64,000 bases of DNA, taken from assembly GCA_006937955.1 (NCBI GenBank), contig SSNP01000034.1, positions 3,355,690 to 3,419,689 of the forward strand, given 5' to 3'. Positions within the stretch are counted from its first letter, which is position 1; each line of letters begins with the position of its first letter. The position numbers and the translations under genes were made by a program. Below the pieces are notes generated by a model. That model searched no databases. It was not told where the DNA came from and saw only the letters and a program-made list of their open reading frames with translations. Origin of the DNA: Pachypanchax playfairii. Taxonomy: Eukaryota; Chordata; Actinopteri; Cyprinodontiformes; Aplocheilidae. Below are positions 38,501 through 41,330 of this stretch, piece after piece.

Positions 38501-40055
38501 AAGCATCCTATAGATAACTTCTGTTGAAACAATATGCCTTTACTGAAGAAACAAACCCCGGATGCACACGTGTCCTTCTACTGCAGCTACAGCTGCAAAA
38601 CAAGAAAAAAGCATCAATAATAACCTCATAAAACTGTAATAGTCTTTAGGAAAATAGCGAAATTTTACCCAACAAAAATTCTGGTTGTTTGTGGACAAAA
38701 TACACCCTCCTTTCTTTCCTCAAAAATAGTTCATTACTTTGTTGTATAGATTAGGTGTTCACTTTAGTTCCATCAAGAAGTTGGTATTTGGAATTTCTTA
38801 AACTTTTAACAATGTCCAACTTTTCTTAAAGGTCTGTCTTAAAAATGGTGTTGACAATAAATCTGAAACCAAATCCATTTCTTCTCCTTCAGACATTGTG
38901 TGTTGACAAAACAGTTACCAAATCAACACAATTATATTTCTGTTTGTGCAGTTTGCTACAGATGCAGTGTGTTAGCGCCGGCATATACGACCAATCAAAC
39001 GATGTGAATACTCTGCTGTCACCGTACGCCTTCTATAGGAGTGTCACCAACTCAAAATCTGATTAGTTCAAGTAAGTTTAATCAACACTTATTTTTTGTA
39101 AGAGGGTCGTGCAGAACTGATTGTGAAGGCCTCCATGCAGAGTTCTTGGACTCTGATCCTGCCTGGCAACAAGCGATGGCTGAAATGTGATTGGTTAAAT
39201 GCTTTAATATGAAAATACATGTTTTGAAGCAGCAGCCAGGGGAACAGCTATGAAAGGAAATGGACCAACCATTTAGAATTATTTAATAAGTATTAATGGA
39301 CCAAACATAATTAACATCAGTTTATAATTCAGATGTTTTTAGGCCAGCAGAGAAGGCCTTGCAGGCAGTGATTAGCAAGCCACTGAGAGAGTATGTAAAC
39401 AGTTATGATATTAACAGTCCGACTGGTTATATAAAACAATAAAATACTTACCAAGCCATCCAGCACCGGAGTTGGGGACACACATGTCTGTCTCAGCACT
39501 AGGCAGGACAAAGCCTACCACAAACACCTCCACACCATCTGACATAAGTGCCAAGCCAAGTACGAAGAACAGCTGCCACTGGAATCTCCCATGGCCACAC
39601 TCCTGCATGATGAGCTCATACTGCTGGGCCAGCTCCTCCTCATCAGCCTGTCTCTCATTTTCCAGCTCCTTGCGACTCTTGAGGCTGTCGGAAACAGGTT
39701 GGCCCAGTGCCACGTGACCATCCTGTGGCTTCCCATCATTGTAGGCAGGTACACCTTGATACTCCCCCTCGTAGATCTCATCTTCATCATCGTGGCCCTC
39801 TGTTGCATCACTGGATGCCCCTTCCTCATCATTGACTGTGTTATCAGCATAGTGACCATCTGGCTGAGTGTAGGTGTTGTAGTTGTCCCCCTCATTCTCA
39901 TTGTGGAAGCGATTGTAGCTGCGATGAGCTGAGTATTCATCAGAGGCACGATCAACAGCTTTGTTGAAGTTTTTGGCAGTTTGCCTTTTGGCTTCCTTTG
40001 CAATGTCCTTGGCTCCTTTAACCAAAGAAGTCCTGTTGTTTGGTGCTTCATCCAT
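300..40055 (-). CDS. sv2c: Synaptic vesicle glycoprotein 2C, nine coding exons, 3' end outside window
   Basis: SV2 proteins are 12-helix major-facilitator-type glycoproteins of synaptic vesicles that bind synaptotagmin and tune calcium-triggered release. Joining 40055-39452, 24338-24158, 21090-20939, 7024-6891, 6015-5926, 5848-5738, 5646-5558, 2367-2203 and 433-300 gives 553 uninterrupted codons; every junction is AG/GT and the phases match. Seen: acidic cytoplasmic N-terminus with SSDATEGHDDEDEIYEGEY (residues 81-99), first membrane segment about 159-181, transporter loop GGLSDKVGRKQ (217-227), a cytoplasmic central loop, and a lumenal loop with pentapeptide-like F/N/C repeats. SV2C is preferred over SV2A/B because of stretches such as ADEEELAQQYELI and CALPCVSAVVALTFMPESPR. 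The family is about 730 residues long, so roughly 175 C-terminal residues lie to the left of base 300. The sv2ca/sv2cb paralogue cannot be decided here. Confidence 0.94.
434..2202 (-). other. sv2c intron between coding exons 8 and 9
   Basis: A 1.77-kb intron with no gene or recognised repeat. Two things stand out: a G-run tract on the plus strand at about 458-481, a C-run just upstream of the exon 9 acceptor on the transcribed strand, and a short GT run at about 1911-1923. Confidence 0.7.
2203..2367 (-). CDS. sv2c: sv2c coding exon 8 (membrane segment 7 end and lumenal loop)
   Basis: The acceptor is ...gctgtgctcag before 2367 and the donor is gtaaaa from 2202. It encodes residues 455-508, with YGLSVWFPDVIKHLQADEY and the start of the large lumenal domain. 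One N-F-T sequon is present (residue 492). From family knowledge SV2C has two closely spaced NFT sequons here; the first reads DFT in this fish. Starts in phase 2 and ends in phase 2. Confidence 0.94.
3681..4166. mobile_element. TTAA-flanked inverted-repeat MITE (AGCAGCAATC family)
   Basis: The ends are inverted copies: AGCAGCAATCCAGAGTTTTT at the left and, on the opposite strand, AGCTGCAATCTGGAGTTTTT at the right (3 mismatches in 20). Both sides carry TTAA (3677-3680 and 4167-4170). TTAA duplications with ends starting in two purines fit the Kolobok superfamily better than piggyBac, whose ends usually start with C-runs; this is inference. There is no transposase ORF. Confidence 0.75.
4411..4923 (-). 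mobile_element. TTAA element family B, copy 1 (one end missing)
   Basis: It matches the elements at 31433-32050, 46349-46789 and 59058-60608 by eye, for example through the shared segment reading AGCATGCTAGGCGTGGTTTC (or its complement). The right end ...AAGAGCCTCT is followed by TTAA (4924-4927). The other end is lost around 4411, where similarity stops inside the family consensus. No coding capacity is seen. Confidence 0.75.
5558..5646 (-). CDS. sv2c: sv2c coding exon 7 (membrane segment 7)
   Basis: The acceptor is ...gcttttag and the donor gtaaga. It encodes residues 425-453 plus two bases: IWLTFMRCFTYPVKDNTIK followed by the hydrophobic start of membrane segment 7. Enters in phase 0 and leaves in phase 2. 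The 91-bp intron to exon 6 is among the shortest in the gene. Confidence 0.94.
5738..5848 (-). CDS. sv2c: sv2c coding exon 6 (central cytoplasmic loop)
   Basis: Exactly 37 codons (residues 388-424), beginning VNRIKVPRQLDELVEMQ. The acceptor is ctctgcag and the donor gtatga. This is the cytoplasmic loop between membrane segments 6 and 7. Its second half (NESANPALKVLFKIKAELR) differs more from the mammalian protein than the rest of the gene does, which is expected for a loop. Confidence 0.93.
5926..6015 (-). CDS. sv2c: sv2c coding exon 5 (central cytoplasmic loop)
   Basis: Exactly 30 codons (residues 358-387), TGKHDEAWMVLKHIHDTNMR and onward, between acceptor tttcctag and donor gtgagt. Both junctions are phase 0. 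The intron to the next exon is only 77 bp (5849-5925). Confidence 0.94.
6320..6626. mobile_element. Tc1/mariner-like fragment with one terminal repeat
   Basis: It lies in the 875-bp intron 6016-6890. The right end ...CCCAAACTTTTTGTGAGT resembles the right end of the element at 43681-44177, and the segment with TCATGATGTGAACGACATGATG also aligns with that element. The left boundary is approximate and no left terminal repeat is visible, so this is a truncated copy. Confidence 0.5.
6891..7024 (-). CDS. sv2c: sv2c coding exon 4 (membrane segment 6)
   Basis: It encodes residues 313-357 (the first codon is split), GWSFSMGSAYQFHSWRVFV then the hydrophobic VVCALPCVSAVVALTF and MPESPRFYLE. Acceptor gtgtgcag, donor gtaaaa. 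Enters in phase 1 and ends in phase 0. This sequence is close to mammalian SV2C and identifies the paralogue. Confidence 0.95.
7461..8515 (+). repeat. Tandem array of a ~290-bp unit separated by (GT)n
   Basis: Three near-identical cores start at about 7480, 7822 and 8153 (steps of 342 and 331 bp). Each runs from GTTTGTATTTCTGACCTCC to ACAAAACACACTT and is separated from the next by GT microsatellites at about 7461-7478, 7771-7821, 8110-8152 and 8441-8514. The step varies with GT length. Each core contains GGTTAG/GGGTTAG words and a GGGGACC inverted pair. A fourth copy lies inverted at 49047-49337. The single N at 8515 marks an unresolved base at the end of the last GT run. Confidence 0.9.
8655..8790 (+). 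repeat. Teleost LINE 3'-tail fragment
   Basis: It contains CCCCAGTGGGTCGAGACAGA and CCTGGTTCTGGTTCTGCTGG followed by a TTCTTGTTAAAA-like stretch. This resembles the 3' untranslated tail of fish Rex/Babar-type non-LTR elements and matches the longer copy at 37895-38283. Family assignment is from memory. Confidence 0.45.
9636..9912 (+). repeat. Dispersed repeat beginning ACCTCCGCCAAGGAGGT
   Basis: It starts with the near-palindrome ACCTCCGCCAAGGAGGTA and continues with ATGGATGGATTTTGATAAAA and ATTTTGGGGGTGATCTGGA. This is a widespread animal repeat, and related degenerate pieces are seen at 36130-36265, 53225-53420 and 57780-57900. The class is uncertain. The long minus-strand ORF over it is not a gene. 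Confidence 0.55.
10061..10997. mobile_element. Non-autonomous hAT element
   Basis: Both ends read TAGGGATGGGCGATAT in inverted orientation, and the element is bounded by a perfect 8-bp duplication CATGAGAG (10053-10060 and 10998-11005). Eight-base duplications and TAGGG/CAGGG ends are typical of hAT. The 937-bp interior shows no transposase frame. Confidence 0.85.
11153..11268. other. Assembly gap (116 N)
   Basis: A run of Ns between CCGCCGCCGCAG and CAGACCCCCCCC. The flanking GC-rich low-complexity DNA explains why the assembly failed here. Reading frames drawn through the Ns are artefacts. Confidence 0.99.
11613..12040 (-). repeat. 3' LTR of the tandem-repeat retrotransposon
   Basis: 428 bp, on the minus strand starting TGTCAGGAGTCATG and ending GATCGTGACA. 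It is the same length as the right LTR; differences are seen only near 11662 and 11678-11679. It contains the same TATAAAAGG box (about 11820-11827) as the 5' LTR. Confidence 0.93.
12041..12053 (-). other. Polypurine tract
   Basis: The minus strand reads GAAGGGGGGGTAA immediately before the 3' LTR. A purine-rich tract here is the usual plus-strand primer of LTR retrotransposons and independently fixes the element's orientation. Confidence 0.85.
12203..17800 (-). CDS. Giant tandem-repeat protein of the LTR retrotransposon (1865 aa)
   Basis: The start at 17800 (MDPAEERLTLLQYLAREA) is chosen because it lies 18 bases after the 5' LTR, where Gag starts in compact Ty3/gypsy elements; the frame itself extends into the LTR. 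Residues 1 to about 125 are unique: a possible amphipathic helix, an acidic SDDDESS patch and an Arg/Gly-rich stretch (RRPQPGGRRGNQRGNRR). Then come about 35 copies of a 14-residue unit like VSEGVQVDAPPPFR, short 8- and 9-residue repeats (EGPGSRVP, EGPDASSST), about 60 copies of PPTPGSEDVAVRDG with 16-residue variants, four of DSSAPVP, 15-residue PGRTPGALRRHAPRL units and a final set like SSRPPGRPPDFLSLS. It ends with TGA at 12203. No zinc knuckle, protease or polymerase motif is seen. The function is unknown; a Gag-like N-terminus is only suggested. Period-3n repeats keep several other frames open too, so frame openness is weak evidence for translation. Confidence 0.55.
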   Translation of the reverse strand: MDPAEERLTLLQYLAREAAKNAPRYSDDDESSPFWGTRLARRPQPGGRRGNQRGNRRQQTTAGLAAPPPGSATPRPRLSALQPAPPSSAAPSASSAPEPQRQRCRSRRRHRVSNPSACAAASAPGPSFCVSEGVQVDAPPPFRVSKEVQVDAPPSFCVSEGVQVDAPPPFRVSEGVQVDAPQTFRVSEEVQVDAPSSFCVSEGVQVDAPPTIRVSEGVQVDAPPTFRVSEEVQVDAPLSVRVSEGVQVDAPPPFRVSEAVQVDAPPPFRVSEAVQVDAPSSFCVSEGVQVDAPPTLRVSEEVQVDAPPSIRVSEGVQVDAPPPFRVSEEVQVDAPPPFRVSEGVQVDAPQTFRVSEEVQVAAPPSFCVSEGVQVDAPPPFRVSEGVQVDAPQTFRVSEEVQVDAPPSFCVSEGVQVDAPPPFRVSEGVQVDAPQTFRVSEEVQVDAPSSFCVSEGVQVDAPPPFRVSEGVQVDAPPPFRVSEGVQVDAPPSFRVSEEVQVDAPPSFCVSEGVQVDAPPTIRVSEGVQVDAPPTIRVSEGVQVDAPPTIRVSEEVQVDAPPPFRVSEGVQVDAPQTFRVSEEVQVDAPSSFCVPEGVQVDAPPPFRVSEEVQVDAPPPPEGPGSRVPEGPGSRVPEGPDASSSTEGPDASSSTEGPDASSSPEGPADCGPPPPGFEGVAVRDGPPAPPPGFEDVAVRDGPPTPGSEDVAGPPALPPGFEDVAVRDGPPTPGSEGVAIRDGPLALPPGFEDVAVRDGPPTPGSEGVAVRDGPPALPPGSEDVAVRDGPPTPGSEDVAVRDGPPTPGSEDVAVRDGPPALPPGFEDVAVRAGPPTPGSEGVAVRDGPPTPGSEGVAVRDGPPALPPGFEDVAVRDGPPTPGSEDVAVRDGPPTPGSEDVAVRDGPPTPGSEDVAVCDGPPTPGPEGVAVRDGPPALPPGSEDVAVRDGPPTPGSEDVAVRDGPPTPGSEDVAVRDGPPVLPPGFEDVSVRDGPPTPGSEGVAVRDGPPALPPGFEDVAVRDGPPTPGSEDVPVRDGPPTPGSEDVAVRDGPPTPGSEGVAVRDGPPALPPGFEDVAVRDGPPTPGSEDVAVRDGPPTPGSEDVAVRDGPPALPPGFEDVAVRDGPPTPGSEDGAVRDGPPTPGSEDVAVRDGPPTPGSEDVAVRDGPPTPGSEGVAVRDGPPALPPGSEGVAVRDGPPAPPPGFEDVAVRDASPTPGSEDVAVRDGPPTPGSEDVAVRDGPPALPPGFEDVAVRDGPPTPGSEDVAVRDGPPTPGSEDVAVRDGPPTLPPPPGFEDVAVRDGPPTPGSEDVAVRDGPPTPGSEGVAVRDGPPALPPGFEDVAVRDGPPTLGSEDVAVRDGPPTPGSEDVAVRDGPPTPGPEGVAVRDGPPALPPGFEDVAVCDGPPTPGPEGVAVRDGPPALPPGSEDVAVCDGPPTPGSEDVAVRDGPPTPGSEDVAVCDGPPTPGPEGVAVRDGSPTPPPGFEDVAVRDGPPTPGSEGVAVHDGPPALPPGFEDVAVRDGPPTPGSEDVAVRDGPPTPGSEDVAVRDGPSTPGSEDVAVRDGPPTPGSEDVAVRDGPPTPGSEDVAVRDGPPNSSAPVPDSSAPVPDSSAPVPDSSAPDPPVPVPIASASSHPRPPRPSRPPPSSTSSRLSVSSSSCTPDARRLFAPRLPGRTPDARRLFAPRLPGRTPGALRLHAPRLPGRTPDARRFFAPRLPGRTPGALRLHAPRLPGRTPGALRRHAPRLPGRTPGALRRHAPRLPGRTPGALRLNAPRRSGRILDLRRQSSRPPGRPPDFLSFSSRPPGCPPGLLSLSSRPPGRPPAFLSLSSRPPGRPPDFLSLSSWPPGCPLGRPPDFLRSLVFPSGAF
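12240..12840. repeat. 42-bp and 45-bp minisatellite arrays
   Basis: From about 12240 to 12460 there are about five copies of a 42-bp unit (GGCCCGGAGGCCGCGAGGAG...). From about 12470 to 12840 there are about eight copies of a 45-bp unit containing GGAGTGCGGCCTGGGAGCCG; some carry GAAGAAGCGCCTGGC variants. Both are internal to the LTR element. Confidence 0.93.
12950..13024. repeat. 21-bp tandem repeat (four copies)
   Basis: Four copies of GAGTCTGGCACTGGAGCTGAT-type units, encoding DSSAPVP on the minus strand. They separate the 45-bp array from the large 42/48-bp array. Confidence 0.9.
13025..15800. repeat. Large 42/48-bp minisatellite array (~60 copies)
   Basis: The unit contains GGACCGTCGCGGACGGCGAC. 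The basic period is 42 bp, with interspersed 48-bp units carrying the extra AGGAGGAAGC-type segment. Units differ by a few substitutions. Every period is a multiple of three, so the minus-strand frame stays open throughout. CpG-rich (CGTCGCGGACGGCGACG). Confidence 0.95.
15801..15949. repeat. 27-bp and 24-bp short tandem repeats
   Basis: About three 27-bp units (GGAGGCGTCGGGACCCTCGG core) followed by about two 24-bp units (GGGACCCTCTGGAACTCTGG core). They encode 9- and 8-residue peptide repeats on the minus strand and link the two big arrays. Confidence 0.85.
15950..17430. repeat. Second 42-bp minisatellite array (~35 copies)
   Basis: The unit core is GTCCACCTGGACCCCCTCGG, period 42 bp, encoding VSEGVQVDAPPPFR-like 14-mers on the minus strand. 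Its sequence is unrelated to the 13025-15800 array although it has the same period. Confidence 0.95.
17801..17818 (-). promoter_or_regulatory. Candidate primer-binding site (self-priming type)
   Basis: The 18 bases between the 5' LTR and the start codon, minus strand GAATACTCCGACCAAACC. It does not begin with TGG, so it does not look like a tRNA 3'-end binding site. Its first part pairs with 17991-18002 in the LTR (10 Watson-Crick pairs, one G-U, one mismatch over 12), as expected for Tf1-type self-priming. Confidence 0.5.
17991..18002 (-). promoter_or_regulatory. Predicted transcript 5' end / self-primer
   Basis: Minus-strand GGTCAGAGTGTT starts 31 bases after the first base of the TATA box, about where transcription should begin, and is nearly complementary to the primer-binding site at 17801-17818. 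In Tf1 the first bases of the mRNA act as the reverse-transcription primer. The start site is inferred. Confidence 0.45.
18026..18033 (-). promoter_or_regulatory. TATA box in 5' LTR
   Basis: Minus strand TATAAAAG within GTATAAAAGGGGTG, a consensus-quality TATA box placed to drive the retrotransposon. The same box is in the 3' LTR. Confidence 0.7.
18303..19156. mobile_element. TTAA element family A, complete copy
   Basis: It starts AGGTGGTATATTGAA after TTAA (18299-18302). It ends, as the complement, AGGTGGTATATGGAAT before TTAA (19157-19160). The 854-bp body recurs at 24631-25265, 35627-36055 and 60985-61692, for example AGCCAATAGCTGGCAGAGCA-like and CAGACTCCACAGTACCAGCC. There is no transposase. 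A Kolobok-like MITE is inferred from the TTAA and AG ends. Confidence 0.8.
19161..20938 (-). other. Rest of sv2c intron 4, no clear feature
   Basis: Mostly AT-rich unique-looking sequence with A-rich runs near 19310 and 19550-19700. The stretch at about 20535-20780 has the CT-rich, promoter-like look of a decayed LTR, but no ends or duplication could be found. Confidence 0.5.
20939..21090 (-). CDS. sv2c: sv2c coding exon 3 (membrane segments 4-5)
   Basis: It encodes residues 262-312 with GIGGAVPIVFSFFAEVLARE, KRGEHLSWLCMFWMIGG and AMAWAIIPHYG. Acceptor aatttgcag, donor gtaagt. Enters in phase 2 and leaves in phase 1. The REKRGEH segment is the conserved cytoplasmic loop of the SV2 transporter fold. 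Confidence 0.95.
21091..24157 (-). other. sv2c intron between coding exons 2 and 3
   Basis: A 3.07-kb intron without a gene. A possible decayed LTR of a Ty3/gypsy type (low confidence) lies at about 22385-22890: CT-rich text with ATGCATGTCTCTCACCTG, CTCGTTCCAGTTCTGTTCCTG and repeated CTGTTC words. A purine-poor CCACCACC run is at about 23010-23040. Nothing else recognised. Confidence 0.45.
24158..24338 (-). CDS. sv2c: sv2c coding exon 2 (membrane segments 2-3)
   Basis: It encodes residues 202-261: SIVYLGMMFGAFFWGGL, the loop SDKVGRKQ, then CLLISMSVNGFFAFLSSF and RMVSGFG. The D-x-x-G-R-K loop is the major-facilitator signature. The acceptor is preceded by a long C-run (plus-strand G-run 24344-24360). 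Donor gtgagt. Enters in phase 1 and leaves in phase 2. Confidence 0.95.
24631..25265. mobile_element. TTAA element family A, copy 2 (inverted, one end lost)
   Basis: It starts AGGTGCAATGTGGAATATTC after TTAA (24627-24630). It then runs parallel to the complement of 18303-19156, including CAGCCAATAGCTGGCAG and CTGGTACTGTGGAGTCTGCA, and stops near 25265 before the second terminal repeat. Confidence 0.75.
25760..26045 (-). pseudogene. BEL/Pao retrotransposon pol fragment, frameshifted
   Basis: On the minus strand the translation contains VGARVADIQELMED, ESNPADNLTRGKTLAEL and NWWSNGPP, the region between RNase H and integrase of BEL/Pao elements. The match then continues in another frame (SSPDTWPENPSS). 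The switch falls at the run of eight Gs at 25841-25848, so a homopolymer indel, real or from sequencing, breaks it. No LTRs were found near it. It is a short relic in an sv2c intron. Confidence 0.7.
26210..26345 (+). repeat. Fish dispersed repeat fragment
   Basis: It contains TCTGCATTTAACCCATCC and AAGGCGCCCGGGGGACAG, words common in a teleost interspersed repeat with a GCGCCCGGGG core. The class is uncertain. From 26340 to 26430 the sequence resembles 30390-30475 (family D). Confidence 0.4.
26433..27176. mobile_element. Tigger/pogo-like Tc/mariner MITE
   Basis: The left end CAGTGGTCCCTCACTACTTC follows TA (26431-26432). The right end, complemented, reads CAGTAATCTCTCACTTATCG and is followed by TA (27177-27178). 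TA duplication and CAGTGGTCCCTC ends match Tigger-type elements. The 744-bp interior has no transposase. Confidence 0.7.
27262..27360 (+). repeat. LINE-type 3' tail fragment
   Basis: It contains CTTGGCCGGGATTCGCTTGA, AATCTCAATGGGACTTTCCT and an (ATAAA)-rich end, as in the 3' tail of a common fish repeat. No coding part. Confidence 0.4.
29136..29560. mobile_element. Non-autonomous hAT element
   Basis: The ends are inverted, CAGTCCTTCTCAATTA and, complemented, CAGTGCTTCTCAATTA (one mismatch in 16). They are flanked by CCCTAATC (29128-29135) and CCCCAATC (29561-29568), an 8-bp duplication with one change. 425 bp, with no transposase frame. Confidence 0.75.
29944..30480. repeat. TTAA element family D, probable, one end only
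   Basis: It begins AGGTCTAATATCATGCAAAA after TTAA (29940-29943), which looks like a terminal repeat. The last 90 bases resemble 26340-26430. No matching right terminal repeat was found, so the boundary is approximate. Confidence 0.4.
31433..32050. mobile_element. TTAA element family B, two partial copies joined head to head
   Basis: The first part (31433 to about 31861) follows TTAA (31429-31432), begins ACAGGCACTTCCGTTAAAAC and lacks its far end. At 31862-31865 another TTAA is followed by AGAGGTCATTTCATACAAAT, the other family-B end in inverted orientation, running to about 32050. The two halves therefore face each other rather than forming one normal copy. Confidence 0.6.
32311..32478 (+). 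pseudogene. Small transposon-derived ORF with RVNI motif
   Basis: A 55-codon frame: an Arg/Glu-rich start (MEEKRVMSIETRQRKLEQD) followed by ETRVNIDKA. The R-x-N-I-G-x-A-F type motif resembles the frame at 63715-63992 (GTRINIGYAF), a pattern met at the start of some fish DNA-transposon proteins. Here the motif is degenerate and the frame stops soon after, so it is probably broken. A TTAA (32963-32966) preceded by AGCGGTACTAAATG (complement) may be the element's right end. Confidence 0.4.
34928..35279 (+). repeat. tRNA-headed fish repeat ending in (GGAT)n
   Basis: A tRNA-like head with an A-box-like ATGGCGCAGCTGGTAGAGC and a B-box-like GGTTTAAATCC (34985-34995), then GGAGTTTGCATGTTCTC, TTTCCTCCCACAGACC and TTGGTGACTCTAAATTG. 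It ends in a GGAT microsatellite (about 35219-35279). A similar inverted copy lies at 40617-40800. Common interspersed fish repeat; the exact family name is not certain. Confidence 0.75.
35627..36055. mobile_element. TTAA element family A, copy 3 (internally deleted)
   Basis: It starts AGGTTGAATATGGACATTTT after TTAA (35623-35626). It shares CCAATAGCTGGCAGAGCAGC and AATAGTCCGGCACAGTGAGG with the other copies, then jumps to the far part (AGAATGGGTTTGGTGAG). The end near 36055 is approximate. Confidence 0.65.
36130..36265 (+). repeat. Degenerate fragment of the 9636-9912 repeat family
   Basis: It contains CAGTTAGATTTTGGTTGTGA, TCTGGATCCAAAAAAAAATT and GAAGGATTTGGTGTTATTGG, which parallel the second half of that repeat. 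Boundaries approximate. Confidence 0.35.
37895..38283 (+). repeat. Teleost LINE 3'-tail (Rex/Babar-like)
   Basis: It contains CCCCATTCGGTCGAGGCAGA, CATCCTGGTTCTGGTTCTGC, TGGAGGTTTTCTCCTGTTAA, GTAAAGTCCTTTGAGATGAC and a TAAATAAA end. This arrangement is typical of a fish non-LTR 3' untranslated tail. No reverse transcriptase sequence is attached. Confidence 0.6.
39452..40055 (-). CDS. sv2c: sv2c coding exon 1 (start codon, cytoplasmic N-terminus, membrane segment 1)
   Basis: The start ATG at 40055 is in a good context (CCAAGATGG) and gives MDEAPNNRTSLVKGAKDIAK, matching the start of SV2 proteins. Residues 1-158 are cytoplasmic and charged. SSDATEGH (81-88) corresponds to the casein-kinase site that controls synaptotagmin binding in SV2A, and YSAHRSYNRF (41-50) to the region with the endocytosis tyrosine. 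QADEEELAQQYELI leads into membrane segment 1 (about 159-181). 604 bases, phase 1, donor gtaagt. A second frame in this exon is a shadow. Confidence 0.96.
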
Positions 40056-40365
40056 CTTGGCACAAGGGTTGCTGGCACTAAACGTCTTTTACTTTAGATC
40101 TATCTCAGATTTTCCAGCAAGTGCAGCAAATTTTAAAGTACCTACTTATCGATTTAATTACTTTTTTCTTCTACTTTAAAACTCAGTGAAATCTAAACCA
40201 GTTTAATACTGAGAAGTCAGCTGACTGCTGGAAAATTAATGACTAAATAATAATGTCCATTTCCATTGTATGGGAGGAACCAGACAGTGCCAAGATGGAG
40301 ATAGTTGATCTGAGATTGTGAAGCTCCCTGGCTTTGTCAGGAGTCAGTAGAGGAAACCATCAGCC
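40056..40365 (-). other. sv2c: sv2c 5' UTR part of exon 2, with two short uORFs
   Basis: A strong acceptor (CTTGTCTTTTTCTGTCCCCTCAG) ends at 40366, so the exon probably begins at 40365. On the minus strand an ATG at 40362-40360 opens a seven-codon uORF ending TGA, and a second short one (ATGGAAATGGAC... to TAG) follows. The acceptor is predicted from sequence only. Confidence 0.6.
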
Positions 40366-40616
40366 CTGAGGGGACAGAAAAAGACAAGCGAGTTTAGCTT
40401 GATTAAAAGCTTCCTGCCACCAATTATTAACTGCAGTATTTCTTGTTGGCAAACTCTAAGAGAAAGTCTTTACACTCGGTTAACAAAAGCCAGCCGAAAT
40501 GAAACTTTACACTAAAAAGGGTAAAAGGGAAAAAAATGATTTACTGACAACAGACAATATGAGGTCAATAATTTCTTAAACTAAAAAAGCAAAAACAATG
40601 TATAGACAGACAACCA

Positions 40617-40800
40617 CTCACACCTAGTCCCACTTTAGGGTGGCCAGTTAACATCAAGTTTATTTTTGGTCTGTGGGAGGAAACCCACACATGCACGGAG
40701 AGAAAATGCAAACTCCATGAAAAGGCCCCAGCCTGGTTTCAAACCCAGGACCCTCTCGCTGCAAGGCAACAGTGCTACCAACTGCACCACCGTGCAGCGG
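40617..40800 (-). repeat. tRNA-headed fish repeat, inverted copy
   Basis: On the minus strand it reads GCTGCACGGTGGTGCAGTTG, then a B-box-like GGTTTGAAACC, then GGAGTTTGCATTTTCTC and TTTCCTCCCACAGACC. It is the same family as 34928-35279 but lacks the GGAT tail. Confidence 0.7.
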
Positions 40801-41259
40801 TCCTTAAAAAGTAACTTATTAAAAATATACAAAGAAAATTAAATAAATAATATTTGTTTGCTTTCAAACAGCAATTAAACTTTAAACTGTACAATAAAAA
40901 TTTAACATAGATGTATAGATAAATATAAAATATAAAGTCCTGGCATTTCTTGACACAATACATGATCTGCTGACTTTTATGCTAAAGTTTTAAACTTAAA
41001 GCATCTTATGTGGAGAGATGATGACCTTATAGCCATTAAGTTACATCTTGAAAATTAAATTATGCATGATCTCATGCAATATTGCAAAATTTTGTGAGTA
41101 ACTCTCAGCTACTACTGCAACAAATTTTAGTATAGTGTATCTGTAAAATGGACTCAGTTACAGCCATTTTGTGTTTGCTAATTTTGACTAGATGTGGTGA
41201 CCATCTTGAATCAGGTTAACTCTTGAAGTTGTAGAATCAGTTATATCCAAGAATTACTT

Positions 41260-41330
41260 GGACTACAGGGTACACCCCCAGCGACAAGAAGGGTACAAAT
41301 TCCTGTCGCTGGGGGTGTACCCTGTAGTCC
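41260..41330. repeat. Perfect 27-bp inverted repeat with 17-base loop
   Basis: The arms at 41260-41286 and 41304-41330 are exact complements (core CTACAGGGTACACCCCCAGC). The outer flanks pair further with one mismatch. It probably belongs to a repeat: the next few hundred bases (about 41480-41650) carry GTACAAATTTGTACTTT and further GTAC-rich text. Confidence 0.9.

Larger units (their letters stand above)
24339..39451 (-). other. sv2c intron between coding exons 1 and 2 (15.1 kb)
   Basis: Repeat-rich. Listed separately: family-A, family-B and family-D elements, a BEL/Pao fragment, a Tigger-like element, a hAT, tRNA-derived and LINE-tail repeats. Stretches where I see nothing: 27361-29127, 30481-31428, 32967-34925, 36270-37890 and 38290-39451. 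Confidence 0.6.

Noticed and set aside
39515..40078. 187-residue minus ORF and 113-residue plus ORF over the sv2c start exon
   Set aside because: Shadows of the sv2c coding exon; the real frame matches SV2 proteins.
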